Assembly: GCA_020796225.1 (NCBI GenBank)
Contig: CM036755.1
Location: forward strand, 39,256,806 to 39,320,805
Direction of reading: 5' to 3'
DNA: 64,000 nucleotides
Source: Arion vulgaris
Lineage: Eukaryota > Mollusca > Gastropoda > Stylommatophora > Arionidae
Below, piece by piece: positions 20,618 through 30,854 of this stretch. Numbering within the stretch: the stretch's first letter is position 1; each line of letters starts with the position of its first letter. The translations under genes were made by a program, and so were the position numbers. The notes under the pieces were generated by a model, which saw nothing but the letters and a program-made list of their open reading frames with translations, ran no database searches and had not been told where the DNA came from.

Positions 20618-20935
20618 CACCTTTGCCCTTAGGGAGGCATAGGTCCACAACCAAGGCCTTCCAAGACCGCCTATCCAAGCGATCTTTTCCAGATCTCTCC
20701 ACTATCTACCCATTTTCTTGCCACGAGTCCCTCCATGTGGTGTCCTTCCTCGGGTGGCAAGCTATGAAATTTCTTGGTTTGTGGTTTCTGTAGCTATCTA
20801 GTGATGTTTACAGGGTGGTTTAGCTAGCCCCAAGCCCTACCTAGTTAGTCGCCTCTTACGACATACAGGGCAGGTAACAGTGGTTCTATTATTTACACCC
20901 CAAATTTGGGCCCCTGGTAACTACTCGGGCGTGTT
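20618..20935 (-). mobile_element. SINE-B-related element, long form
   Basis: Starts at a CTTCTTCTTCAC tail and ends past AGTCGCCTCTTACGACATAC and CACCCCAAATTTGGGCCCC. It is the most complete copy of the subfamily also seen at 5895-5990 and 18430-18610. Confidence -1.
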
Positions 20936-20949
20936 TATTAAGTATTCTT

Positions 20950-20990
20950 TGTATATTTGTTCTTGATAAAGGTCTAGTACCGAAACGTCG
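20950..20990 (+). other. Solo hammerhead-like motif
   Basis: CTTGATAAAGGTCTAGTACC then GAAACGTCG. The GGT...ACC pair can form a stem II between a TGATAA and a GAAAC block. It resembles the motif on both arms of the three foldback elements. Confidence -1.
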
Positions 20991-21067
20991 AGGGTTGTTC
21001 ATTTTCATTATTTAACCAATTAGTTTTTCATTACTTTTGTAATACTTTATATACCTGTATTTGTTCT

Positions 21068-21495
21068 ATCGCCAATAGATCTCAACAAGAGACATATCAA
21101 GTTAGAATCATGCCTGGAAGAGATATTAGATCTCAACAAGAGACTTATCAAGTTAGAATCATGCCTGGAAGAGATATTAGATCTCAACAAGAGACATATC
21201 AAGTTAGAGTCATGCCTGGAAGAGATATTAGATCTCAACAAGAGACTTATCAAGTTAGAATCATGCCTGAAGAGATTTATATCTCAACAAGAGACATACC
21301 AAGTTAGAATCATGCCTGGAAGAGATATTAGATCTCAACAAGAGACTTATCAAGTTAGAATCATGCCTGGAAGAGATATTAGATCTCAACAAGAGACATA
21401 TCAAGTTAGAATCATGCCTGGAAGAGATATTAGATCTCAACAAGAGACTTATCAAGTTAGAATCATGCCTGGAAGAGATATTAGATCTCAACAAG
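21068..21495. repeat. 51-bp tandem repeat, about 8 copies (left block)
   Basis: Units begin GATCTCAACAAGAGACATAT at 21078, 21129 and so on, with an ACTTAT/ACATAT alternation giving a 102-bp higher-order period. It continues at 22783-22893 after an insertion. Confidence -1.
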
Positions 21496-22782
21496 AGGGG
21501 TCAAAGGCTCATGAGGTCATGGTGGTAAATGAGCCAGGGTTAGCGAGGGGCGCTAACCAAGACCCTGCCCCAACCTCCACGCGGTGACCCTGGAAACAGA
21601 CTCTGGTTCCGGTCTGGCTAGAGGGGCAGGGATCGGGGAGAGAAAACTACTGGTAGTGGTAGCAGTGCAATTATGGAAATACAATAAAGATACATACAGG
21701 CAAAACGCACAAATCTCCTGACCGATGTCCAACAAGATATTGCCAAAGTCCCTGAACGCAAAGAAACAGCAACGAAACGTCTCAGACATGAATGAGAGGT
21801 GCATCCAGTGACCAAACGTATGCCCACATAGGGCGAAGCTCGAAGCCCTGAGGAGGGGGCAAACATTGCCAGCCCGTCGGCAAGAATAAATAAGACAGGA
21901 CCGAAACGAAAAAAAGTCTACCCTTGTGTTGGTGCGAGAGAAGATTGCAGCTGACCCCGCATCGGTAGCCTGGTGCAGATACATGTACTGGGCAAGGTTT
22001 GCCGAGCGCAAAAGAACAAGTTGCGTTTAGTGTATAACGAAACTACCCGCCCTAGGAAAACCGTGCAAGGTACTGTGCGACTAAAAATTAACATCCCCGG
22101 AAGAACTGAGGTTGGTGATGCCAAACGGAACTGCCAGCCTTAGGGCAACCGGGCAAGGTTCGTTCGCAGTCTAACTAACATCCCCGGAATAACTGGGGCG
22201 GGTGATGGCGGCGAGCGCAAAACCCACAGTTACGCTGATAGCGCCGACTGAAACGACCCTCTACATTATTTGTACTCGGCCCCATGCCAGTGCTTTTGAG
22301 GTCAATTTCAAATTGCCACGTACCAATGCGCGTCTAGAAAGGCCGAGAATGTTCCTTCTCCGGAACATACTCAAAATGTACGGTAAAGCAAGGCCGACAA
22401 TGTACGGATCAGACAGGAAGTTCGGGTCTAAACATTGGCGAAGGCCGATACTTACACGGTGTTTTATACGAGTAAGACGCCGTCCGAGGATAAGCTTACA
22501 AGCCCGATAAATATTTCTCAGTCATAACGGGCATAAATAGCGTAACTCACTGTCCCGGCGTAGATCACAAAGCCCAAAAATACGGCAAAGCTGATCGAAC
22601 CCTAGGGAAAGCTCACCCTAGTAAATCAAAAGCTGGCTGAAAACGAACACCCCACCGAAGGATAAGCAACTGAGCTCAAATAGGTGCCGAAGGCTGGTGC
22701 ACGTACATCACGTTCTGATGTTTGGCTGTTTATATATCACAATGAGAATGATTAAAACAGGCCTAGAACGATCGAAGAAGAA
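21496..22782 (+). mobile_element. Unclassified 1.29-kb insertion with GAA tail
   Basis: Interrupts the 51-bp array with AGATCTCAACAAGAG on both sides, a 15-bp target duplication. The last 200 bp are distantly like SINE-B (CACCCTAGTAAATC, CGATCGAAGAAGAAG). The body is GC-richer than its surroundings, contains a diverged duplication around TAACATCCCCGGAA (22090 and 22180), and has no recognisable protein. Confidence -1.
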
Positions 22783-22893
22783 GATCTCAACAAGAGACAT
22801 ATCAAGTTAGAATCATGCCTGGAAGAGATATTAGATCTCAACAAGAGACATATCAAGTTAGAATCATGCCTGGAAGAGATATTAGATCTCAAC
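22783..22893. repeat. 51-bp tandem repeat (right block)
   Basis: Two more units identical in phase with the block at 21068-21495, followed at once by a minus-strand SINE-A tail. Confidence -1.
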
Positions 22894-23035
22894 GATTGAT
22901 TGATTGATAGGACCATCATCACTGCACTTCGGCGAGTAACCATGTGTGCTTCGATCTCTTTCTTACACAGTAAGATCTCAGCTGCAGTGCACAAACTCTG
23001 TAGCACCGGCGAGGGTACCCGAGTTCAGGACAAGG
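22894..23035 (-). mobile_element. SINE-A, 3' part, inserted in the 51-bp array
   Basis: GATTGATTGATTGATAGGAC then CACTTCGGCGAGTAACCATG and GATCTCAGCTGCAGTGCAC. Truncated at about 23035. Confidence -1.
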
Positions 23036-23580
23036 TATTTGATTAGATATATATATTCTCTTCATGTCAAAGTTCTAGGGAATGCTAACCCGAAACAGAT
23101 AATTGCAGAAACCGGAGGTACCAGGCCGTAAGGCGCATAACATGGTGCAACCACCCCTCATAATGTGGTATGGGATAACGGATTCTACGGTCGTCGCTAT
23201 GCCTCGAAGATGTTGCCTCGCTCGCAGAAATAATGTCAGATCAACCATACCAGCGTCCAAAACAGAAAGTATGGCGAGGCTCACAGTCAAAGGGCAGACG
23301 GCGGCCTTTATTAGAGAATTCGAGGTCCCAATCTAGTGAGAACGCAGAAGAAGATGTCAAAGTTGTCACATACGACCATCATAGGGATCCATAGGATCCA
23401 TGATAGGATCCCATTTGTTGCTGGACTGATGCCACTTTATATATCCTATCACATGTCAGCCCACACTATTCCTACATAACTTCTTCGATTTTGTTCCTTA
23501 CTTACACGTCTCTTCTTGCTATCTGCTATCCATAATAGAACAATATTTGCCAAAGTGACTTAGAAAATTATACACTCATG
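23036..23580. other. Intron sequence, nothing recognised
   Basis: Contains a short duplication ATAGGATCC around 23380-23410. No domain is recognisable in the short open frames. Confidence -1.
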
Positions 23581-23589
23581 ACCAAGTTA

Positions 23590-23905
23590 TCTCTATCATC
23601 ATGAACAAGTCATCAGTGACATCCTGAATTCATCTTCTCCGTTGTCTTCCTCTTTGCCTGGATACCTACTTCCCTTCCGGTCATCACCAACTCTGCGTAT
23701 CCAAATACGTCCAAATACTCTTATATTTCCAAATTACTTCAACTTTCTCATTCTTATTTGTAGAATCAGCCAGTTTTCTTTGATTTTGAATACTCTTCTG
23801 TAACACTTATATTCAAACGCGCATATATATGTTTTTTTCACTACTTTGTTAAATGTCCATGTTTCACACCCATACGTTGCCACTGGAAATATGCATGTTC
23901 TTAGT
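23590..23905 (-). pseudogene. LINE ORF2 C-terminal fragment
   Basis: The minus strand gives VATYGCETWTF near 23870 and RRRWIQDVTD near 23640, separated by frameshifts. It is the same family as 28395-28600 and 47690-47980. Confidence -1.
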
Positions 23906-24019
23906 ACTCTGATCTATGTTTTATTATTATTTCAGTACCGTTTTTAGTTGTTTAATTTTATGTAAAACAATGTTTGTTCTTCTTTTAATTTTCTTCATCC
24001 CATGTCCAGGTCTGCTTAA

Positions 24020-24235
24020 GCAGTGAACCAGCCCGCCTGCCCAGCGTGTTCGTAGCGCGTTGGACTGTGGGTGACTAGCCCTCTGTGTGTACGGGTTCAA
24101 TTCCGTGGGCAGGCAGAAAAGCCACAGATTCCCCAGATTCACGGTGTTCGTGGCACCGAACCGAAGGTTACGATGTCCATGGCACCGAGCCGAAGAGCTG
24201 AAAAAGCTCAGTGCTTCTGGATCGAAAAAAAAAAA
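24020..24235 (+). mobile_element. SINE-C, free copy
   Basis: tRNA-like head AGCGCGTTGGACTGTGGGTG with B-box-like GGGTTCAATTCC, body GTGTTCGTGGCACCGAACCG, and end GTGCTTCTGGATCG followed by poly(A). The same family occurs twice inside hAT MITEs. Confidence -1.
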
Positions 24236-24477
24236 AAAGCAGTGAACCAAGATATTCAAAACTGTTGATGTTTTCTATTTATTTTTTTCTCTCCGTGGAT
24301 GAAACATATATTTTGTCATGCTCATTTTATCCGTTGACATTGTTTTTGTTTTTGAGACATTGAGATATAGATTTGATTCTATTTTTGTTGTCTTACATGC
24401 AACCGTTATTACAAAAATAAACAAATAAAACAATACCAATGATTAAACATGAAATCCAAGAGAAACGTTAGTCTTAC

Positions 24478-24534
24478 CTCTCTATAGTTTTTTGCACCTG
24501 CTTCACGAAATGTTGGTTTGCATTTTAGATTTTT
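24478..24534 (-). CDS. DGKZ/DGKI: Diacylglycerol kinase exon: end of C1 domain 1
   Basis: A 57-bp, phase 0/0 exon of 19 codons containing LKCKPTFREAG, the last cysteine of the first C1 domain and the conserved CKPxFRE block that follows it in the zeta/iota class. It ends NYRE and continues into the exon at 20368-20436. The acceptor is AATATTTCAG and the donor GTAAGA. A foldback element (24657-24999) lies just upstream on the gene's strand. The exon is too short to be an open frame of its own; it is recognised from the motif and its splice sites. Confidence -1.
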
Positions 24535-24656
24535 CTGAAATATTCATTAAATAACTTGATATCAACAAAAGATGGATTGATGGAGTTACAGAAGACATCA
24601 TCTTAAAATTCTACAATACCACATATAAGTGAAGACTGCTGTAAACATTTGTAGCA

Positions 24657-24999
24657 ATGGCGAAACAAGTAACAAACAAAGTACTTGTTTTACTAAATAC
24701 AATAACAATACACGGCAACATTTCGACCACAAGGCCTTTATCAAGCAAAGGGATACAGCAGAAGGAAGAAATTCATTCTTACACGGCACACTACATATAG
24801 AATCATAGAATATATTTTTGTGCCGTTAGGAATTTATTTTCTGATTCTAAATGTTGTGTGCTGTGTTAGAAGTGAATTTCTTCACTTCAGTTGTATCCTT
24901 TGCTTGATAAAGCCCTCTTGGTAGAAACGTTGCTATGTATTGTTATTGTTTTTTGTATTTTGTAATACTACAGTACTTTGTTTTTACGTGTTTCGCCAC
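24657..24999. mobile_element. Foldback element 1 with hammerhead-like motif on both arms
   Basis: Left arm 24657-24790 and right arm about 24870-24999 are inverted copies (TTGTTTTTACGTGTTTCGCC on the right). Each carries GAAAC(A/G)TTG next to a GATAAAG box. Arms are separated by about 80 bp. No coding sequence. Confidence -1.
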
Positions 25000-25300
25000 A
25001 ATACCACAGCATATCACAGCATATCACATCATATCACAGCATATCACAGCATTTCAGCAGCATTTCACAGCATATCACACGACCGAGGGGCACTATCTCA
25101 GAAACAATACTACAGCATATCCCAGCATATCACAGCATATCACACGACGAGCGTGCACTATCTCCAGAAACAATACTACAGCATATCACAGCATATCAAG
25201 CATATCACAACGACCGAAGAGAATAAGCATATCTCAGAAACAATACCACAGATATCAAGCATATCACAGAATATAGACGACATATCAGAAACCAACAATA
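25000..25300. repeat. 10-bp minisatellite (CATATCACAG)
   Basis: Irregular array of ATATCACAGC units with several insertions such as CACGACCGAGGGG. It starts directly at the right end of foldback element 1. Confidence -1.
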
Positions 25301-25334
25301 ATATAGAAGGCAATGTCAGAGAAGCAACGAAAGA

Positions 25335-26070
25335 AGATATAGAAGACAAGTGATCAGAGAAGGACAAACGAAAGAAAGATATAAGAAGACAAGTGATCAG
25401 AGAAGGACAAACGAAAGAAAGATATAAGAAGGCAAGTGATCAGAGAAGGACAAACGAAAGAAAGATATAAGAAGGCAAGTGATCAGAGAAGGAAAACGAA
25501 GAAGATATAAGAAGGCAAGTGATCCAGAGAGGCAAGTGATCAGAAGACAGAAAGAAAAGATATAGAAGCAAGTGATCAGAGAAGGACAAACGAAAGAAAG
25601 ATATAACAAGGCAAGTGATCAGAGAAGGACAAACGAAAGAAAAGATATAGGAAAGCAAGTGATCAGAGAAGGACAAACGAAGAAAAGATATAGAAGACAA
25701 GTGATCAGAGAAGGACAAACGAAAGAAAGATATAGGAAAGCAAGTGATCAGAGAAGGACAAACGAAAGAAAGATATAGGAAAGCAAGTGATCAGAGAAGG
25801 ACAAACGAAAGAAAAGATATAGGAAAGCAAGTGATGAGAGAAGGACAAACGAAAGAAAGATATAGGAAGGCAAGTGATCAGAGAAGGACAAACGAAAGAA
25901 AAGATATAGGAAGGCAAGTGATCAGAGAAGGACAAACGAAAGAAAAGATATAAAAAGGTAAGTGGTCAGAGAAGGACAAACGAAAGAAAGATATAAGAAG
26001 GCAAGTGGTCAGGAGAAGCTAACGAAAGAAAGATATAGGAAGACAAGTGATCAGAGAAGCTAACGAAGCG
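25335..26070. repeat. 43-bp tandem repeat, about 17 copies
   Basis: The unit contains AAGTGATCAGAGAAGGACAA and ACGAAAGAAAGATATA. Many one- to three-base indels break the phase. Confidence -1.
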
Positions 26071-26204
26071 TTACACTGGTCGTGGCCTCCTATAAACATA
26101 CGGCTGTCAGGCTCAGTTAAAAATTCTAGAAAATAAAACAGACCATAACTATCTCATGATCCTCAAATTGCAGTATTGTTAAATATAGACTAATTCATTG
26201 TAAA

Positions 26205-26450
26205 AACAGCACAACATGATAAATCAAGGTTATATTAAGTTAATAGTTAAATTTAAAAATAAGAAATTTCAGTATTATTAACATTTTTCCCCAATGAATA
26301 AACATGACCGCATAGAATTCAGTAAAATTGCAAAAAAAAGCGTACAGTATTATATCAAATATATACAGAAAACAGCCTACTATCTAACAGGGATTTCCGA
26401 TTTGTCGGTTAAGCTATTCGTCCTTATGTTACCGGGGGCTGCGATCTGAC
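26205..26450 (+). repeat. Dispersed repeat R3, copy 2
   Basis: AAATCAAGGTTATATTAAGTT through GTCCTTATGTTACCGGGGGC, uninterrupted and the most diverged of the three. Confidence -1.
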
Positions 26451-26574
26451 TCACGAATGACACATATAGTGGACACTTCTTGTCTCGTTTATCTGCTATG
26501 ATTTCCTGTGTAGTCATGTCGACTAATAGTGTCTAACCACCTGCCTAGATTATAGTAGAATTCGACATGATTGA

Positions 26575-26845
26575 TTCGCCCGTGTGGCGCCTAGGCTTCA
26601 AGGAAGCAAAGAATAGTACCCCTGCCACCTACAAGGCATGTCATAATAAGCGACTAATGTAGGACCTAGGGCAGCTACCCTAGTAAATAAAAAGGTACCG
26701 CAGAAATCGGATGTGCTGGCCTACTTGTAGGCGCATAACTGGCACAACGTACAATCGCTCTTAGACTCAGATCACATACAAATGACAGAGAAAGGTTAAC
26801 AAGTGATCGACATGGAGCGTTCGAAGAAGAAGAAGAAGACATCAG
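26575..26845 (+). mobile_element. SINE-B, full length
   Basis: CAAGGCATGTCATAATAAGC, TAGGCGCATAACTGGC, CAATCGCTCTTAGACTCAG and the end GTTCGAAGAAGAAGAAG. Confidence -1.
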
Positions 26846-26879
26846 TGATTGATTGAAGGTACAATAATCATTGCACGTC

Positions 26880-27045
26880 GGTTTGGCTGAAATCAGATGC
26901 ACACATCCTAAAAGTGTAGAAATGTATGCATTTAGGGGCCTATCAAACCAATATGCAACGTGTACACGTTCTTAGCAAAGATCAACCATATCACAAAGAG
27001 TGATTACAATTGGTTGTTGGTTGTACAGAACGAACGCAAAGAAGA
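26880..27045 (+). mobile_element. SINE-B-related element
   Basis: Related to the element at 5755-5990 (inverted): ACACGTTCTTAGCAAAGATC and a GAACGAACGCAAAGAAG end. Confidence -1.
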
Positions 27046-27054
27046 AGGAGAAGA

Positions 27055-27760
27055 TTGCACGTCGGTGGGTAACCATGTGTGCTCCGATCTCTTTCTTACA
27101 CATGAAGATATGAGTAACCATGTGTGCTCCGATCTCTTTCTTACACAGGAAGAAGATATCAATGGCAATGCATGAACTCTGTATCGATGGCTAGGGTCCC
27201 CACTGTCATTTTGGAAATGGTAAAAATATCGTTTAGGAATTTTATTTTAATATTTTCTAACAAATTTTACTCGGGCAGCTGCTTTCCAGCCTGCTCCTCT
27301 CGGTTTTGAACTGCCACGGCTTCTTTTACGTGCTCAAATTGATCACGGGACTTATGTTTCATCGTCCGTCTCCGATAGGACTCTGAGGAACTGAATCTCT
27401 CCTACACTGAGATCAGGGATCTCTGAGGAACTCAATCTCTCCTACACTGAGATCAGGGATCTCTGGGGAAGTCGATCTCTCCTACACTGAGATCAGGGAT
27501 CTCTGAGGAACTCAATCTCTCCTACACTGAGATCAGGGATCTCTGGGGAAGTCAATCTCTCTACACTGAGATCAGGGATCTCTGGGGAACTCGATCTCTC
27601 CTACACTGCGATCAGGGATCTCTGGGGAACTCGATCTCTCCTACACTGAGATCAGGGATCTCTGTAAAAAATATCCCGATGTCTCCACGAGGAAGCAAAC
27701 TGAGTATCTTTGGAGTGAGAAGCAAGCACATAGCCTCTATGCCACAGATACGCCCTAGAA
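27055..27760 (-). mobile_element. SINE-A with two internal tandem expansions
   Basis: The 3' core is duplicated (GTAACCATGTGTGCTCCGAT twice, 27066 and 27114), the middle is normal, and the head-proximal ACTGAGATCAGGGATCTCTG segment is repeated seven times at 27388-27665. The head follows at 27670-27750. Confidence -1.
27388..27665. repeat. 40-bp tandem repeat, 7 copies, inside SINE-A
   Basis: Unit GGAACTCAATCTCTCCTACA plus CTGAGATCAGGGATCTCTGA. The same sequence occurs once in other SINE-A copies, for example near 37085 and 42355. Confidence -1.
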
Positions 27761-28285
27761 CTCTACCTGACGAGCTGCTAATCTAGGTACAGGACGTGAA
27801 CACAATACGCCAATTCTTTGATCTCAGCAACACCTCTACTAATCTCAGAGAAACATAAATGCAATTTAGAACCAAACAACGTGATCCAGATTCAAACCTA
27901 CTATCTTCACATCGCAAGCATAAAAACTATGTATCAAAGACCAGTCATCAAAACATTATGTAAGGAAATTATACAAAAACGTGACTTACAACTAAAGACC
28001 TTGTCAGGCAAAGAATATAAGAAAGACTGGATTAAGAATTATCGTTCGATAGCTATCCTGGTTATCTGGAATTCTTTGATTGGTAAAGGACTTTTGGTTA
28101 AAGAGGTCGTTCTTAATTGTTTGTTCAACTTTGCATAAATACTTTAATTCTTGTTTTGTTGTTTTGTTTAACGTTTTCTTAGTGAAGTAGCTGTTAAATT
28201 TATGTTCTATTGTGTAAAAATCATTTCAAGTTATTGTGAAATGCATTTACAGTTTGCAACTAAAAATAAATGTGTTTTTGAATTC
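27761..28285. other. Intron sequence; unrecognised open frame at 27818-28138 (+)
   Basis: A 106-codon frame with a lysine-rich middle (QLKTLSGKEYKKDWIKNYR) that I do not recognise. There is no clear promoter or splice context. It could be part of a LINE. Confidence -1.
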
Positions 28286-28289
28286 AAGT

Positions 28290-28392
28290 GTCGCCTGTGT
28301 GTGGCTGGGCCCGCAAGGGAAGCAAAGAATAGTAACACTGTGACCTACAATGAATGTCGTAAGAGGGGATTGATGTAGGGGCCTAGGGAAGT
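28290..28392 (+). mobile_element. SINE-B, 5' half only
   Basis: GCCCGCAAGGGAAGCAAAG and GTCGTAAGAGGGGATTGATG, ending at GGGAAGTTACCCTGA where LINE sequence starts. Confidence -1.
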
Positions 28393-28394
28393 TA

Positions 28395-28710
28395 CCCTGA
28401 GGGTTGGAGTATACCATTATTAGGGGAGGCATCCCTGCAAAGAGGAGAAGAGGAAGACCACAGAGAAGATGGATTCAGGGTGTAACTAATGGTTTCCTCA
28501 ATACGGCTGCAGAGACAGGACATCTGGACTATGAGAGAGAAAAATTCAGAAGAACTGTTAGAGTTGCAAAGTTTTCATCAGGGCAAACTATTTGATGATG
28601 ATTTGAGCATGACGATTGCAGAGGCAGGACATCTGGCATATCAGAAAATTCAAACGTACTGTTAGGGTGGAAAATTCTGCTCAGGACAAGCTATTTGATA
28701 ATGATGATGA
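28395..28710 (+). pseudogene. LINE ORF2 C-terminus, last part duplicated
   Basis: KRRRGRPQRRWIQGVTNGFL and EREKFRRTVRVAKFSSGQTI end at a stop at 28595; a second diverged copy of the last 30 codons (AEAGHLAY, then a degraded CSGQAI) follows at 28605-28700. The nucleotide end is CAGGACAAGCTATTTGAT plus GATGAT repeats, a simple-repeat tail typical of such LINEs. Confidence -1.
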
Positions 28711-28929
28711 TGAATCTTGTTTTGCCCCCTCCCCTCCCCACAGCGTCAGGATAATAAGAGATTTTAAAGAATTTGTTTATGTGTGTGCTTCATAAACAGT
28801 GCTTTTCACTGCCTCTGTTATTTCAAGAGGTCCATCTTTCGAAGATATGGTGTACAAATAGACATAATTACCAAAAGTCTGAATTTGCTTATAGTATGTT
28901 GTTAGTAACAAAGTCAGCTGTACGGATAA

Positions 28930-29020
28930 ATGTAACTTCATAAATATGTTCATGTAACTTCATAAATATGTTCATGTAACTTCATAAATATGTTCATGTA
29001 ACTTCATAAATATGTTCATA
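28930..29020. repeat. 22-bp tandem repeat, 4 copies
   Basis: The unit AACTTCATAAATATGTTCAT plus two bases is repeated almost perfectly. Confidence -1.
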
Positions 29021-29950
29021 CTGGTAAAAAAAAAAGACAGTTTATACAAAGGTAAAAGCTTCTGGTCAGACACTTTACAAACAACAGAATATGCAAGATG
29101 TACAGAGAGGCAAGCTTACCTGTTTCAATACTTATATAGGTAAGAAAGAATAGGTGTAAACAAATATAAACTTATTTTTTTCAATCTTATCTATAATCTT
29201 TAAGTCTAGATGTGCTGTCCGGGTTAAACGGCCTCAGCTTACATAAAATTCACCAAACGTAATACAAATATTTTTCAGGATAAATTTAGATCAACTAATG
29301 AAACAGTTTTGAAATCGGATCAATATTCATTTTTAAAATAAAAAAATTGAATTTGTGATTCATAACCACCTTCTTTTTTATCACGCGGTAAAGAGAGGTT
29401 ACCAGTCACAGGGATATAATCACTAAAATGACCATACGAATATTACTACATAAGCATGGATTACGTCCCTTAATCCAAATAAGTTATTAGCTATTCAACG
29501 TATAGCTACATACTTGCAAAAGCTATGTCAGTAGTTTCAAGACGGCATTAGATCAGTGTTGCCCGCGACTACATAAAATTGCATTCCGCGCCGACATTGT
29601 TCCAGCCGGTCAACACGAGCGGACTTAAAGTGCGCTGTAGTAAACGAATGCTGGGATTAATTTGAGATCTGTCTGCTTTAACCATGGTCAGTTATATGTG
29701 GCATGTTTAGAGTTGAAAGTAGAAACAATTTATATATGCTTGCAAACGACGGGACAACAAGGAATGTTGTTTACTATCAGGCTCTCACAGACAAATAAAT
29801 ATAACTTACACAATAATTATGTAATCTTTGTTAATTAAAACAAAATAGTACCATTAAATTATTCTTTTTTATATTTTAAATTCCCGTTACATAATTTTCG
29901 AATCCCGAGCGAAGCCGGTTAATTACTAGTATTTTTTAGTTAAAAGTACC
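29021..29950. other. Intron sequence, mostly unique
   Basis: One of the longer repeat-free stretches. It holds an isolated copy of the splice-site repeat described at 29966-30110 (donor-like AACAGGTAAGC, exon-side base 29120 on the minus strand). Confidence -1.
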
Positions 29951-29965
29951 GACTAGGTATATAGA

Positions 29966-30110
29966 TGAACTTACCTGCTCAGGTAAGTTTATAAAGGTAA
30001 GAGAGCATACTAGATATACTGTGAGATGAGCTTACCTGTTCATGTACGGTCACAAATCTAAGAGAACAGACTAGATTTACTGTGAGACTAACTGACCTGC
30101 TCTAAGATGC
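29966..30110 (-). repeat. 61-bp tandem repeat duplicating a kinase 5' splice site
   Basis: Sense-strand donor-like sites at exon-side bases 30097 (GAGCAG/GTCAGT), 30036 (GAACAG/GTAAGC) and 29975 (GAGCAG/GTAAGT) are exactly 61 bp apart, with TCTCACAGTA(A/T)ATCTAGT shared between units. The first is the frame-preserving donor; use of either other would read into TAG within three codons. Confidence -1.
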
Positions 30111-30171
30111 TTATACAAGCTGTGTGAGCTGAAATCTTGCATGCAATACACTTCTTTCGTTGTCCCATTTT
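30097..30171 (-). CDS. DGKZ/DGKI: Diacylglycerol kinase exon: core of C1 domain 1
   Basis: A 75-bp, phase 0/0 exon containing RKKCIACKISAHTACI, the CxxC and HxxC zinc ligands of the first C1 domain, and ending ILEQ. The acceptor is ATAATTTCAG. The donor in use is probably GTCAGT at 30096, a weaker site than two tandem copies 61 and 122 bp further along (GTAAGC and GTAAGT). The upstream exon ends DPDCL and joins in frame. A purine-rich GAAGATGAAATAAA array follows on the plus strand at 30.18-30.54 kb, so the acceptor is next to a polypyrimidine array on the sense strand. Confidence -1.
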
Positions 30172-30184
30172 CTGAAATTATAAA

Positions 30185-30535
30185 GAGAGAAGATGAAAAA
30201 GGTAGAGAAGAGGAAATAAAGAGACAGAAGATGAAATAAAGGGAGCGAAGATGAAATAAAGGGAAGGAATCTAAAATAAAGGGAGTGAATGTGAAATAAA
30301 GGAGAAGATGAAATAAAGAGAAGATGAAATAAGAGAAGATGAAATAAAGGAGAAAAGATTAAATAAAGGGAGGAAGATGAAATAAGGGTGAATGAAATAA
30401 AGGAGAGAAGATGAAATAAAGGGAGAGAAGATGAAATAAAGGGAGAGAAGATGAAATAAAGGGAGAGAAGATGAAATAAAGGGATATAAACTGACCATGA
30501 ATTAAAAGAAAATGAATTAAAGGGAGACAGTTTAG
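30185..30535. repeat. Purine-rich array (GAGAAGATGAAATAAAGG)
   Basis: Irregular unit of about 20 bp with deletions, entirely purine-rich except for single T bases; just upstream of the kinase exon at 30097-30171 on the sense strand, where it is pyrimidine-rich. Confidence -1.
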
Positions 30536-30639
30536 AATAAAGATAGCAGCAGCAGCAGCAGCATAGCTGAACTCTCTTCTTAAGCACGTGATTTGGGTTT
30601 GATTACATAATGGCAGTGGACAATTTTTTCCGACTGTAA

Positions 30640-30755
30640 CTGTTCTCAGGTCGACCGATACTCAAATGTGTTCCAGGAAACGCATTAAAAAGTAAAGGCG
30701 ACCGGGATGATGTTGACTATATCGCCCATCGTGTGCCAACGGTCAATGAAATATT
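30640..30755 (+). repeat. Dispersed repeat R2, copy 2
   Basis: GTAAAGGCGACCGGGATGAT, then CGCCCATCGTGTGCCAACGG and TCAATGAAA. Confidence -1.
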
Positions 30756-30854
30756 ACTTTCTATCTTTCTATCTTACGTTTAATTTCTATATTTATCACG
30801 TTCAGTCTATTGAGGTGAGTACGTATGTGTGTTGTTTGTTTCTGCGAAGCTTGT

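Noticed and set aside
22202..22510. 102-codon frame in the 1.29-kb insertion
   Set aside because: No recognisable domain, and the frame does not extend through the element.
21068..22893. Possible CRISPR array (regular 51-bp repeats)
   Set aside because: No distinct spacers: units are contiguous and identical throughout; the genome is eukaryotic.
24040..24110. tRNA gene candidate
   Set aside because: Has a B-box-like GGTTCAATTCC but cannot form a full cloverleaf, and the sequence is the head of SINE-C, repeated at 5.2 and 54.5 kb. The same applies to heads of SINE-A, D and E.
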